A stretch of DNA of 64,000 bases from Acetomicrobium flavidum (GTDB taxonomy: Bacteria > Synergistota > Synergistia > Synergistales > Acetomicrobiaceae), in NCBI RefSeq assembly GCF_900129645.1, contig NZ_FSQZ01000001.1:248001-312000 (forward strand), written 5' to 3'. Of this stretch, positions 37,054 through 45,254 are shown piece by piece. Within the stretch, counting starts at the first letter, position 1. Each line of letters opens with the position of its first letter. The translations under genes were made by a program, and so were the position numbers. The notes under the pieces were generated by a model. The model worked only from the letters and a program-made list of their open reading frames with translations, made no database searches and was not told where the DNA came from.

Positions 37054-37134
<81 letters not shown>

Positions 37135-37153
37135 ATATCTAATGCCTGCGCCA

Positions 37154-37240
37154 TGGTGCCGGGCGCGGGACTTGAACCCGCACGGACTTTGCGTCCCCGG
37201 GATTTTAAGTCCCGTGCGTCTACCATTCCGCCAGCCCGGC
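37154..37240 (-). tRNA. tRNA-Leu (anticodon TAA)
   Basis: 87 bases with encoded CCA and the long variable arm of class II tRNAs (GGGACGCAAAGTCC). The acceptor GCCGGGC pairs with GCCCGGC, and the anticodon loop CTTAAAA gives TAA. It is first in the operon, only a few bases from the predicted transcription start. Confidence 0.96.
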
Positions 37241-37251
37241 TGGCACAAATC

Positions 37252-37280
37252 ATTATATGAATATATAGACCCCTAGTCAA
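37252..37280 (-). promoter_or_regulatory. Strong sigma70 promoter of the tRNA-Leu/fMet/Met operon
   Basis: On the minus strand TTGACT (37280-37275), a 17-base spacer and TATAAT (37257-37252) form a near-consensus promoter. Predicted start is about 37245, some five bases before tRNA-Leu. With only a partial terminator downstream it may also feed tilS-hpt-ftsH. Confidence 0.9.
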
Positions 37281-37299
37281 GCACAGATATAATTCGGTT

Positions 37300-37998
37300 T
37301 TATTTTTTCTTAGCCTTTGCAATAAGTGAATTCAACTCGTTAACTAAAGGTTTTACCTCACTTTTGACTGCTCTTTTCTGCAAAGCTTCGGAAGGCGATA
37401 TTTTTTTACCCCAATAAGCCATGTTTGCATTTTCGTCGATATCCACGCTGCCGCCACCCAAAGAGACCCCGGCAAAAGCTCCTTTCGCCAGTGAATAGCT
37501 GTAAACGGAGTTTGTGGCTGCCCCGGCCCTGCGTCCCACGGGGCCTGCTGCTACCGAAACGTCAGCCCCCAAACTTACGTGTTCTTTTCTAAAGGCATTT
37601 AACCCCGCTTCATCCATTATGACCAGAATGAGGCCTGTAGACTGAACACCTATTTGAAGGCCTACAGATACTCCTCCTATGTTCATGAAAGAAGGTCCAT
37701 ACCATCGCGTAGAGTTTGGGTCTCTGCGAAGCAATAAGCCTTCGCCATACTCGGCACCAAATATGAAACCCGCCTTTGTTACGTTGGGGAAAATAGCAAC
37801 TCCAACACAATCTCCCAGTAGATCGGTTAAGCCTTCTACATCGCTCTGCCTGCCCATTTCCTGCAACAATTGCGTCGATAGCTTAATCCTTTGTTCTGGG
37901 GTTTTAGCAGAAGCACCGGATTGAAAGAGGCATAGAGCAAGAATGACCAACAATAATGTGGTGAAGGCTTTGAATTTCATCTTTCTCCCTATGGCCAT
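37300..37998 (-). CDS. Secreted SYLF-domain (Ysc84/DUF500) lipid-binding protein
   Basis: A 232-residue exported protein. The first 31 residues are a signal peptide (positive start, LLLVILALCLF core, cut after ASA). The rest is a SYLF domain: GVAIFPNVTKAGFIFGAEYGEG, FMNIGGVSVGLQIG, LILVIMDEAGLNAF, LGADVSVAAGPVG and SYSLAKGAFAGVSLGG. Such domains bind phosphoinositides in eukaryotes; in bacteria the function is poorly known, with an envelope role inferred. ATG 37998 follows AAGGAGGG by 8 bases. No partner genes are evident; it appears to be transcribed alone, away from hisC. Confidence 0.9.
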   Translation of the reverse strand: MAIGRKMKFKAFTTLLLVILALCLFQSGASAKTPEQRIKLSTQLLQEMGRQSDVEGLTDLLGDCVGVAIFPNVTKAGFIFGAEYGEGLLLRRDPNSTRWYGPSFMNIGGVSVGLQIGVQSTGLILVIMDEAGLNAFRKEHVSLGADVSVAAGPVGRRAGAATNSVYSYSLAKGAFAGVSLGGGSVDIDENANMAYWGKKISPSEALQKRAVKSEVKPLVNELNSLIAKAKKK

Positions 37999-38044
37999 GA
38001 GATATACCCTCCTTACGTTATTAAGCTATAAAGTATTTATTCAT

Positions 38045-38078
38045 ATTATACAACGTATTAACAGGTGATGTTTACACC
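38045..38078 (-). promoter_or_regulatory. Candidate promoter of the SYLF gene with an inverted repeat at its -35
   Basis: A consensus TATAAT lies on the minus strand at 38050-38045, about 47 bases from the start codon. No good -35 is present at 16-18 bases; instead an imperfect palindrome GGTGATGTTTACACC (38064-38078) sits there. Such a layout suits a regulated promoter, but this is inference. The rest of the 288-base gap to hisC (to 38286) holds only the hisC promoter. Confidence 0.45.
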
Positions 38079-38205
38079 ATGGGCAGTTTGGACATACCTT
38101 TAATAGATCATAACACGGTCAACGCTAATTATCTCAATTGCTTCGAAGAGACCCAGGTTGCGGGGCACTAACCTAAGGAATGACCGTAAAATGGGAGCAA
38201 TACAC

Positions 38206-38235
38206 TTGACGAAAATTATATGATCATGGTAAACT
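38206..38235 (+). promoter_or_regulatory. Candidate promoter of hisC
   Basis: TTGACG (38206-38211) and TAAACT (38230-38235) are 18 bases apart. The leader of ~45 bases leads to AGGAGGA just before the tandem ATG ATG start. Confidence 0.55.
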
Positions 38236-38286
38236 TTGTATTGGCTGCGTCATGCGTTTATTTTAATAAATCGTTAGGAGGATTAC

Positions 38287-39357
38287 ATGATGTTACGTGA
38301 TCTTACATTCACATTAGATAGAGAATTCAGATTAGATAAGAACGAAAATCCCTTTGAGCTACCCCCCTCTCCCCGAGAGGAGATGCGAAAGCTGATTTCC
38401 GGCGTCGATCTCAATCGCTATCCTGATCCTTATGCCACGAAGCTTAGAGGCAAGTTAAGCGCAAAATTGAATTTTCCCCAAGAGCGTATAGTAATAGGCA
38501 ACGGCGGCGATGAAATCCTGTCGATGTTGTTCATGGCTTACGTAAAACCTGGGGATAGGGTGCTCACAACCTACCCCTGCTTTTCAGAATATAGCCGCCT
38601 TTGTAAGATATTTGGAGCCGAACAACATCTTTTGCCATTGAACTTTAACGACAATGAGGTCACTTTGGATATAGAGCAGCTTTTAGATGCAATATCCAGA
38701 GTTTCTCCTAAGCTTATCCTGCTCGATAATCCTCATAACCCTACGGGCATGTTTATAGACCCCGCCAGGCTAATAGAAGTAGCTAAGCTCTCGTGCTGTC
38801 CCTTTGTCCTGGATGAGGCTTATGTTGAATTTGCTTCTAAATCTTCTTTGGATGTCATGAATGAAGAAATGCCCTCCAATCTATGCGTTTTGAGGACACT
38901 TTCAAAGGCATGGGGTCTTGCAGGACTTAGAGTCGGTTATGCCCTATGCTCCCAAAGGATAGCTAATGATCTGCTTGAAATAAAAAGCCCCTTCAACGTC
39001 AATGTGATCTCACAGGAGATCGCCTGCACGATGTTAGAATATGATGAGTGGATGAAAAGCAGAGTTTACAGCATCAGATTTTTGCGCGACAAGTTCATAG
39101 AAGAGGTTAACGAGATAGAGTCATTTTACGCTTATCCAAGCCAAGGCAATTTCGTGTTAATTCGCACGGAGCTGAATAAAGATTATGTATGCGCTTCTTT
39201 GAAAGAGAGAGGCATTAGGGTTAATATGCTTGAATTGGACATAAAGGATTACACTTGGATGCGCGTTTCCATAGGAAAGGAAGACGAGTTGAACTATGTG
39301 ATTCAAACATTTCGTTCCATGGTGCGACAACCCAATGCTGAATTTGTTATAGCTTAG
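38287..39357 (+). CDS. hisC: Histidinol-phosphate aminotransferase-like class I/II aminotransferase
   Basis: This PLP enzyme is of the HisC type: LDKNENPFELPPSP at the start, VIGNGGDEIL, DNPHNPTG (about 149-156), LDEAYVEF (Asp contacts PLP nitrogen) and LRTLSKAWGLAGLRVGYALC, where the Lys (about 209) forms the Schiff base. HisC makes histidinol phosphate with glutamate as donor; related enzymes act on aromatic amino acids. No other his gene is nearby, and the next gene is a TrpR-like regulator, so an aromatic aminotransferase role is a real alternative. 356 residues is full length. Confidence 0.88.
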   Translation: MMLRDLTFTLDREFRLDKNENPFELPPSPREEMRKLISGVDLNRYPDPYATKLRGKLSAKLNFPQERIVIGNGGDEILSMLFMAYVKPGDRVLTTYPCFSEYSRLCKIFGAEQHLLPLNFNDNEVTLDIEQLLDAISRVSPKLILLDNPHNPTGMFIDPARLIEVAKLSCCPFVLDEAYVEFASKSSLDVMNEEMPSNLCVLRTLSKAWGLAGLRVGYALCSQRIANDLLEIKSPFNVNVISQEIACTMLEYDEWMKSRVYSIRFLRDKFIEEVNEIESFYAYPSQGNFVLIRTELNKDYVCASLKERGIRVNMLELDIKDYTWMRVSIGKEDELNYVIQTFRSMVRQPNAEFVIA

Positions 39358-39371
39358 TTATTTTCTACCCC

Positions 39372-39399
39372 TTGACAAATGCACATTTAAAACTGTAAT
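39372..39399 (+). promoter_or_regulatory. Candidate promoter of the TrpR-like regulator
   Basis: A consensus TTGACA (39372-39377) lies 16 bases from TGTAAT (39394-39399), 15 bases after the hisC stop. The regulator therefore has its own transcription start and may control itself and hisC. Confidence 0.7.
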
Positions 39400-39474
39400 A
39401 TTGAATTTGGCGATGACAAGTCGTACAATAAAGCGTGAATCATCAAGATATGCTTTAAAAAGGGGGGATAAAGA

Positions 39475-39786
39475 ATGGCTGAGAAGTGGAAAGATCGTCT
39501 AACCGACCAGCTGTGCAAGGCCTTTTTAGTCCTAAAAAACGTCGATGAGATTTACAACTTCTTGGAGGATGTGGCAACGATCGGTGAAATTAGAGCCCTC
39601 GCTCAGAGGTTGGAGGTAGCCAGGCTGCTCGAAGAGGGATATACCTATCCTCAGATAGCACAGCAAACTGGTGCTAGCACAGCGACGATAAGCCGCGTCA
39701 AGAAGTTTCTCGAGTATGGCGCAGATGGCTACAAAATGGTACTTGAGAGGCTTAAAACGTTTGAGGGCGAGTCGAGACCTGAGTAA
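39475..39786 (+). CDS. YerC/YecD family TrpR-related DNA-binding protein
   Basis: A 103-residue helical regulator of the TrpR superfamily. The region VATIGEIRALAQRLEVARLLEEGYTYPQIAQQTGASTATISRVKKFLEYG is the TrpR-like DNA-binding fold with its helix-turn-helix at about 60-85. YerC proteins lack a clear tryptophan pocket and their effector is unknown. It follows hisC by 117 bases with its own promoter and a GGGGGG ribosome site, and ends at the bidirectional terminator 39816-39847. Pairing with hisC suggests control of an aminotransferase, but that is inference. Confidence 0.88.
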   Translation: MAEKWKDRLTDQLCKAFLVLKNVDEIYNFLEDVATIGEIRALAQRLEVARLLEEGYTYPQIAQQTGASTATISRVKKFLEYGADGYKMVLERLKTFEGESRPE

Positions 39787-39815
39787 CTTAAGCTAAAGAA
39801 TTGGCGATATGATGG

Positions 39816-39847
39816 AAGAGGACGACATCAAATCCTGTCGTCCTCTT
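39816..39847. terminator. Bidirectional terminator between the TrpR-like gene and the DUF362 gene
   Basis: AAGAGGACGACA and its complement (39836-39847) form a perfect 12-bp stem with an 8-base loop. On the plus strand a loose T-rich tail follows (CTTGTCTTTT). It separates two convergent genes. Confidence 0.8.
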
Positions 39848-39873
39848 CTTGTCTTTTCCTTTCTATTTTTGCG

Positions 39874-41016
39874 TTAAGCCCTGAGCAGCTTCATCACTAA
39901 GTTCTCGCTGACCTCCATTGCTCCAGTTGGACACATTTCATGACAGCATAGGCACTTCACGCATGACCCTCTATCGATCTCGGGAAAGGGGTCCATCTTG
40001 ATGGCGCCCTTGGGGCATACTTTAGCGCACACCCCGCACTTGATACATGTGGCCTTTTGAAGTGTCGGCCTTAACGCTACCCACCTGTGCGTCCATCCTC
40101 GTAACCAAGTGGGAAGCATTCTGAGCGAAGAGGAGCTCTTAATGAACCCCTTGATTTCAAGATCTTCGGGATTTACGCCAAGGATGTCTATGTCGTTCAT
40201 GGACGATGGCCCTATCCCTCTTTTTGCAGCCAATTTTAGCAATGGTATGCTTAAAGGATTACGATAACCCATGGCTTTGGCGGCCACGAAATCTAGAGCC
40301 AATGCGTTTTCTGACGCCATCAAAAGACCTGCGAACCTAGGTTTGCCGTGAGTCGGACCGTTTCCTTCCATTGCATAAATGCCGTCTAGGATATTTAGCT
40401 TGGGAGGATTTGCTAAATATAAATCAATTATTGCATTACACAACCTCTCTATCGATACCGATAGATGGGCTTTCTTTCTGGTGTCCGTATCTGCAATCCC
40501 AAAACAATTTTTTATGCACGCAGTAATCTCTGTTTCGGCATGCGTCTTCAATTTAGCCACGTTCACCACGTACGGGGCATCGAAATAGCGCTTGGACAAC
40601 CTGGGATTTTTTAGGACGAAGTTTTCCGGTCTTTCAAGGGTCACGAAACCCAAGTCCGATAGTACAGTGGCCATGGCGTTGTCGTCGCCTTTCACTGCGT
40701 CATACATTCCCGTTAGCGTCAAAAGTTCCTCTTTCCTATCGGCATAAAGATGCCCTGGCGAATCAGCTACCACGATCTTTCCCAAAAATCCCCTGCTTCT
40801 TGCAAACTTCATCAAAGCTTTTACAAGGGATGGATGAGTCGTAACGCAATTTTCCGGTGATTTCGGTGCAAGGAGGTTCACCTTGAACAGCATCTCAGGC
40901 AAATCAGTCTTTAAAGGTTCATCGATCATCTTTAGGGCATCCATCAAGGCTTTATAGACTTCTTCCTCTTCATATGAGGAAGCACGGGTTACGGATACAG
41001 TAAACCTACCTGCCAT
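39874..41016 (-). CDS. DUF362 protein with C-terminal 2x[4Fe-4S] ferredoxin domain
   Basis: Residues about 20-290 form DUF362, seen in many anaerobes: KVNLLAPKSPENCVTTHPSLVKALM, VADSPGH, APYVVNVAKLKTHAETEITACIKNCFG, LNILDGIYAMEGNGPTHG. The C-terminal ~55 residues are a bacterial-type ferredoxin: CIKCGVCAKVCPKGAI and CVKCLCCHEMCPTGAM, two complete CxxCxxCxxxCP motifs. The substrate is unknown; a redox or Fe-S role is likely. I use ATG 41016 (AAGGTGA 8 bases upstream), overlapping nth by 11 bases. It ends the cobO-to-DUF362 train. Confidence 0.88.
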   Translation of the reverse strand: MAGRFTVSVTRASSYEEEEVYKALMDALKMIDEPLKTDLPEMLFKVNLLAPKSPENCVTTHPSLVKALMKFARSRGFLGKIVVADSPGHLYADRKEELLTLTGMYDAVKGDDNAMATVLSDLGFVTLERPENFVLKNPRLSKRYFDAPYVVNVAKLKTHAETEITACIKNCFGIADTDTRKKAHLSVSIERLCNAIIDLYLANPPKLNILDGIYAMEGNGPTHGKPRFAGLLMASENALALDFVAAKAMGYRNPLSIPLLKLAAKRGIGPSSMNDIDILGVNPEDLEIKGFIKSSSSLRMLPTWLRGWTHRWVALRPTLQKATCIKCGVCAKVCPKGAIKMDPFPEIDRGSCVKCLCCHEMCPTGAMEVSENLVMKLLRA

Positions 41017-41767
41017 CGACATCACCTTCCAACGGATAAAGGCACAACTTGCGTTCATTTAAGGGACATTCCCCACATTGGGGCTTTCTTGCCAAACAGA
41101 TATTCCTGCCATGGGATATGAGGTCTAAGTGGGCGGACCAATACAGCTCTTCCGGTATGATAGATTCCATGATCTTCTGGATTTCTGGCGGGCTGCATTT
41201 CGCGCTCACCCAGCCTATCCTTTTGCACAACCTTCCTACGTGAGTATCGACGGGGAAGGCCGGCAACCCCAAGTCGAAGAGGAGAACACATGCGACAGTC
41301 TTGGGACCAACTCCCGGCAGGGAGCTTAAAAACTCGACTATATCCCCTTTTTTCATCCTTCGGAGATCCCTTAGACTGCAGTCGCCAAAACGATCGGATA
41401 CTATCTTGAGGATTTCCTTGATTCTCATTGCTTTTACGTTGGACAGTCCGGCAGGCCTGATGACAGATGCTATCTCCTCATGTGTAGCCGCAAGTACTTC
41501 ATCCCACCTTGGAAAGCGCGCTTTCAGAAGTACGTATGCTCTGTCCCTATTCTTGTCATTGGTGTTTTGGGATAGCACGGTCAAAATAAGCCCGTCCAGG
41601 GGCTCCTCCCGCGTCATTCTGGCGGGCCGAAGGTAACCCCACAGGCCCGCCAGAATTTCTAAAACTTCAAGGACCCACCTTTGATCGGGCAATTTAAGAT
41701 CAACAATATCCCCCAAACTTGCCCTGCTAGTTATCGTTACTGCTGCTTTCCTTTCCATCTTTTTCAT
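41006..41767 (-). CDS. nth: Endonuclease III-family DNA glycosylase (HhH-GPD, Fe-S)
   Basis: Nth removes oxidised pyrimidines and cuts the resulting AP site. It has VLSQNTNDKNRDRAY, the helix-hairpin-helix LPGVGPKTVACVLLF (about 146-160) with the catalytic Lys, and the catalytic Asp in FPVDTHVGRL. The 4Fe-4S cluster Cys near the end are spaced C-x6-C-x2-C-x7-C, one of the last spacing differing from the usual x5. The start is uncertain: ATG 41767 or 41758, both inside the upstream protease gene. An OGG-like or MutY-like role cannot be excluded. Confidence 0.88.
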   Translation of the reverse strand: MKKMERKAAVTITSRASLGDIVDLKLPDQRWVLEVLEILAGLWGYLRPARMTREEPLDGLILTVLSQNTNDKNRDRAYVLLKARFPRWDEVLAATHEEIASVIRPAGLSNVKAMRIKEILKIVSDRFGDCSLRDLRRMKKGDIVEFLSSLPGVGPKTVACVLLFDLGLPAFPVDTHVGRLCKRIGWVSAKCSPPEIQKIMESIIPEELYWSAHLDLISHGRNICLARKPQCGECPLNERKLCLYPLEGDVDGR

Positions 41768-44174
41768 CTTTCTGAAGGGCCTTCTTGAGCTTTGCGGCCT
41801 CCTCCATGAGCAGCCTAAGCTTTGCCTTAGCCCTGCCATGAACCGAATCCTCCGGATATTTGCCTGACTCGTCAGGTGTGCCTGCAGGCACGCCGGTCAA
41901 TATCTCTAACCCTTCGTCGACAGTCTCTATAGCCCATATGTTGAACTTGCCGCTCTCTACGGCCTCCAACACCTCATGATCCAACATCAGATGGATGAGG
42001 TTTTGTTTCGGGATCATCACGCCCTGCTTGCCGGTCAAACCACGGAATTTGCAGTATCTGAAGAACCCCTCGATCTTCTCGTTCACTCCCCCTATGGGTT
42101 GTATGTTTCCAAACTGATCAACTGAACCCGTGACTGCGATGCCCTGTTTGAGCGGATAACCCGATAGCGACGACAGCAAACAGTATAGCTCCGTGGATGA
42201 TGCGCTATCACCCTCTATTTCCTCGTAGGTCTGCTCAAAGGCTATCCTGGCAGACAAAGTGAGCGGCATGTCCTGTGCATATTTTTTGCCCAAATAGCTC
42301 GAAAGTATCAACAGCCCTTTGTTATGGATCGGCCCCGTGAGCTTTACTTCCCTTTCTATATTTACGACTCCCTCTTGTCCCATGTAGACGTTAGATGTGA
42401 TCCTAACGGGATGTCCAAAGGAGTGCTCTCTCATGTCTATTACGGTCAACCCATTTATTTGGCCAACCCTTTCGCCGTCTACTTCGACGCGAAGTATTCC
42501 TTCCTCGAGGGACATGAACAAGCGATCTTCGATAAGGCTGACACGATAGCGCATCTCGCTAATTGCCTTTCGAACATGCGAGGCCTCTACCACTTCTTTG
42601 CCTTCTGCCTTTGCCCAAGCGGTCGCCTCTACCAATACCTCGGTTATTTTGTTCATCTGCGTGGTCATTCGACGTTGATGCTCGGCAAGCCTCGAGGCAA
42701 ACTCTATGACTTCGCCCACTGACTCCCTGCTAAAGGGGAGCAATTTTTCCTGTTGTGTATACTCAGCCACGAATACCGCTATATCATATTCCGTGGCTTC
42801 GTTTCGCGGCATATCGATGTCGAAATCTGCTTTTATCTTAAACAGCTCGGAAAATTCCTTATCGTACAGGCTCAACAAGTAGTAAATGTAGCGGGTACCC
42901 ACTATCACGACTTTGACGTTTAAGGGAATAGGTTCCGGCCTAAGAGAGGAGACGGGCACAAATCCCCACTGTTCACCTAAATTCTCGATAGTGAGTTGTT
43001 CATCTTTTAGGGCACGCTTCAAGGCGTCGTAGGATAAGTATTGCCGAAGCAGCTCTTCTGCTTCCAATACCAGATATCCGCCGTTTGCCCTATGGATCGC
43101 TCCAGCGACTATTTTCCTAAAGTCCGTATAGAGATAACCCTGCCTGCTTTCGTACTCCACCTTGCCCATGAGGTTGTAATAGGTCGGATTGGATTCCCTA
43201 ATCACGGGTGCACCTTTATCCGGATCGTTGCTGACGAAGACGTTAACCATGTACTTACCGAAGTCAACCTCAATGTTTTCGTCTCTCGCAGCTGCCACGA
43301 ATATATTGAAATTTTTGATGATGTCTTCCTCCATGGAATCGAGCCACTTGGAGAGCTTTTCCGATCTGGCGTACTTGTCTTTAAGTTCGCTCATGAAGGG
43401 GCTTATGGCATTGCGGGATATATTCCTTTCGAGATCCCTTATCCTATCCTTGAGCCCCTTTTCGAGATCTCGGATCCTCCTTAAGGTCTCCAGGGTATGT
43501 TGAGATATCTTCTCCGATATTTCCTGCAATCTCCTTTGCTCTTCTTCCGGAAGGGCCTCAAACTCCTCCTGCTGCATCTCTCTATATACTACTTTGCCAT
43601 CTTGCTCGATCTTCACTAATGGAATGTTTATGAATCCCTGAGGAGTGCGCTTTATGACGAACCCGTTCTGTTGAGCTATGCCCCTTAGACGTTCCATCAA
43701 TTCGTTAACCTGTTCCTGAAACTCCTTGACAAGTTGAGCTTTTGCATCTTCATATTGGCTATCCTCAAAGGCCTTACTTAAAGTTGACTTAAGCTCTTCG
43801 ATGACATCCGCAATCGCTTGAGCAAACCGCTTGCCCTGGCCGGCCGGCATGTTAACCGTTATGGGTGAGCTTGGGTTGTCAAAGTTATGGACATAAAGCC
43901 AGTCATCCGGAGCTGCCGTCTTTTTTGCCCTCGCCTCTATCTGTCTCATTGCGTAGGTCATACGACCGCTTCCCGGATTGCCCACCACGAATATGTTGTA
44001 TCCCTTCTTATCGAGGGACAACCCAAAAGAAACGGCTTTAGCTGCCCTTTCCTGTCCTATCAACCTATTGTCGCTAACCAGTTCCGCGGTGGTCGTGAAA
44101 TGAAATTTTTCTATGGGAACTCTAAGACGAAGTAATTCCTTAGGTACCCGCTTTTCCTCCAATAAAGATGACAT
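41727..44174 (-). CDS. Lon-family (S16) serine protease with degenerate AAA ATPase motifs (LonB/LonC-like)
   Basis: The 815-residue protein combines an AAA-like N-terminal part with a Lon catalytic domain (about 560-770). The Ser-Lys dyad is visible: Ser in EGDSASSTE (about 655) and Lys in GGVNEKIEGF (about 696). The P-loop reads GNPGSGRMT (65-73) with Arg where Walker A has Lys, and the Walker B region reads GGYLVLEAEE with no Asp-Glu pair. A long charged coiled stretch (about 115-285) is inserted. Substrates are unknown; quality control is inferred. It follows mnmA by 36 bases and overlaps nth. Confidence 0.9.
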   Translation of the reverse strand: MSSLLEEKRVPKELLRLRVPIEKFHFTTTAELVSDNRLIGQERAAKAVSFGLSLDKKGYNIFVVGNPGSGRMTYAMRQIEARAKKTAAPDDWLYVHNFDNPSSPITVNMPAGQGKRFAQAIADVIEELKSTLSKAFEDSQYEDAKAQLVKEFQEQVNELMERLRGIAQQNGFVIKRTPQGFINIPLVKIEQDGKVVYREMQQEEFEALPEEEQRRLQEISEKISQHTLETLRRIRDLEKGLKDRIRDLERNISRNAISPFMSELKDKYARSEKLSKWLDSMEEDIIKNFNIFVAAARDENIEVDFGKYMVNVFVSNDPDKGAPVIRESNPTYYNLMGKVEYESRQGYLYTDFRKIVAGAIHRANGGYLVLEAEELLRQYLSYDALKRALKDEQLTIENLGEQWGFVPVSSLRPEPIPLNVKVVIVGTRYIYYLLSLYDKEFSELFKIKADFDIDMPRNEATEYDIAVFVAEYTQQEKLLPFSRESVGEVIEFASRLAEHQRRMTTQMNKITEVLVEATAWAKAEGKEVVEASHVRKAISEMRYRVSLIEDRLFMSLEEGILRVEVDGERVGQINGLTVIDMREHSFGHPVRITSNVYMGQEGVVNIEREVKLTGPIHNKGLLILSSYLGKKYAQDMPLTLSARIAFEQTYEEIEGDSASSTELYCLLSSLSGYPLKQGIAVTGSVDQFGNIQPIGGVNEKIEGFFRYCKFRGLTGKQGVMIPKQNLIHLMLDHEVLEAVESGKFNIWAIETVDEGLEILTGVPAGTPDESGKYPEDSVHGRAKAKLRLLMEEAAKLKKALQKDEKDGKESSSNDN

Positions 44175-44210
44175 TCTCTTACCCCCTTAACAAACCATAT
44201 AAACTCTAGG

Positions 44211-45254
44211 TTATCTCTCAAAACTGGCAATAATGCCTCCTCCTACGACTATCTCACCGTCATAAAGAACCAATGACTGACCCGGCGCAACGCCCCAGAA
44301 GGGGGACTCAATTGCTTCCGCTACGAACTCCCCCTCATCAAGAGAAGTTAACATGACCGTTTTAGGTATAGCCTTGTACCGATGTTGTGCTGCGTATGTT
44401 GCCCCAACCATGGGTCTTTCAAGCCAATGGGGATGAATACAAATTATGGTACGCTTGTATAAATCCGCCTTTCTGCCGACAACGAGAGTATTGTCTTGGG
44501 CTCGTATTTCCAAAACGTACCACGGTCCGTTGGATAGTCCGAGGCCTTCCCTTTGCCCTACCGTATAAAATACTAATCCGTCATGATACCCCAATAAATC
44601 GCCCTTTGTGGATATTATGGGCCCCTTCGTTGCTTGTGCATTTGTCGCAATGAAGTCCTTAAATTTTTCTTTCTCCCCCAAGAAACAGAGGTCAGCGCTT
44701 TCGGGAACGTCACGAAAAACCTCTCCAAATATCTCTCGGGCTTTTGCCTTAACCTCGTCCTTTGTCCAGTCGCCAAGGGGGAAAATTATCCTATTCAACC
44801 ATTCTTTTTTAAGGCGATAGAGTACATAACTTTGTTCCTTTTTAAGATCTTTGCCCCTGACAATATTATAAGTTAAATCACTTTTAACAATTCTAGCATA
44901 ATGTCCTGTCGCTAGGATATCGGCATCAAATTTTTCAAGCATCTCAAAGAGGACTTTAAACTTAACGCCGGGGTTGCAGAAGATGCATGGGTTTGGAGTT
45001 ACCCCTTTTGAGTAAGACCTTATAAAGGGCTTTATGACTTCATTGCTAAACCGATCTTTTACATCGACGACGTTAAACGAGACCCCTAGGCGATCGCAAA
45101 TTTCTTGGGCCCTTTTCATGTCCTCCTCGTGCCCATCAGACATCAAAAGATAACATCCTATCGCATCATATCCTTGCTTGAGAAGCAGCCACAGCGCAAA
45201 TGAACTGTCGATACCACCGCTCATCGCCACAATGACCTTCAAATTTACGATCAC
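44211..45254 (-). CDS. mnmA: tRNA-specific 2-thiouridylase MnmA
   Basis: MnmA thiolates U34 of Lys, Glu and Gln tRNAs, using sulfur passed from IscS through relay proteins. It has the PP-loop AMSGGIDSSFALWLL at the N-terminus, the catalytic Cys in TPNPCIFCNPGVKFK (about 90) and the second in SADLCFLGEKEKF (about 187). 347 residues is normal. The GTG start at 45254 overlaps the P-type ATPase stop (GTGA). No cysteine desulfurase lies nearby, so sulfur comes from elsewhere. Confidence 0.95.
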   Translation of the reverse strand: MIVNLKVIVAMSGGIDSSFALWLLLKQGYDAIGCYLLMSDGHEEDMKRAQEICDRLGVSFNVVDVKDRFSNEVIKPFIRSYSKGVTPNPCIFCNPGVKFKVLFEMLEKFDADILATGHYARIVKSDLTYNIVRGKDLKKEQSYVLYRLKKEWLNRIIFPLGDWTKDEVKAKAREIFGEVFRDVPESADLCFLGEKEKFKDFIATNAQATKGPIISTKGDLLGYHDGLVFYTVGQREGLGLSNGPWYVLEIRAQDNTLVVGRKADLYKRTIICIHPHWLERPMVGATYAAQHRYKAIPKTVMLTSLDEGEFVAEAIESPFWGVAPGQSLVLYDGEIVVGGGIIASFER

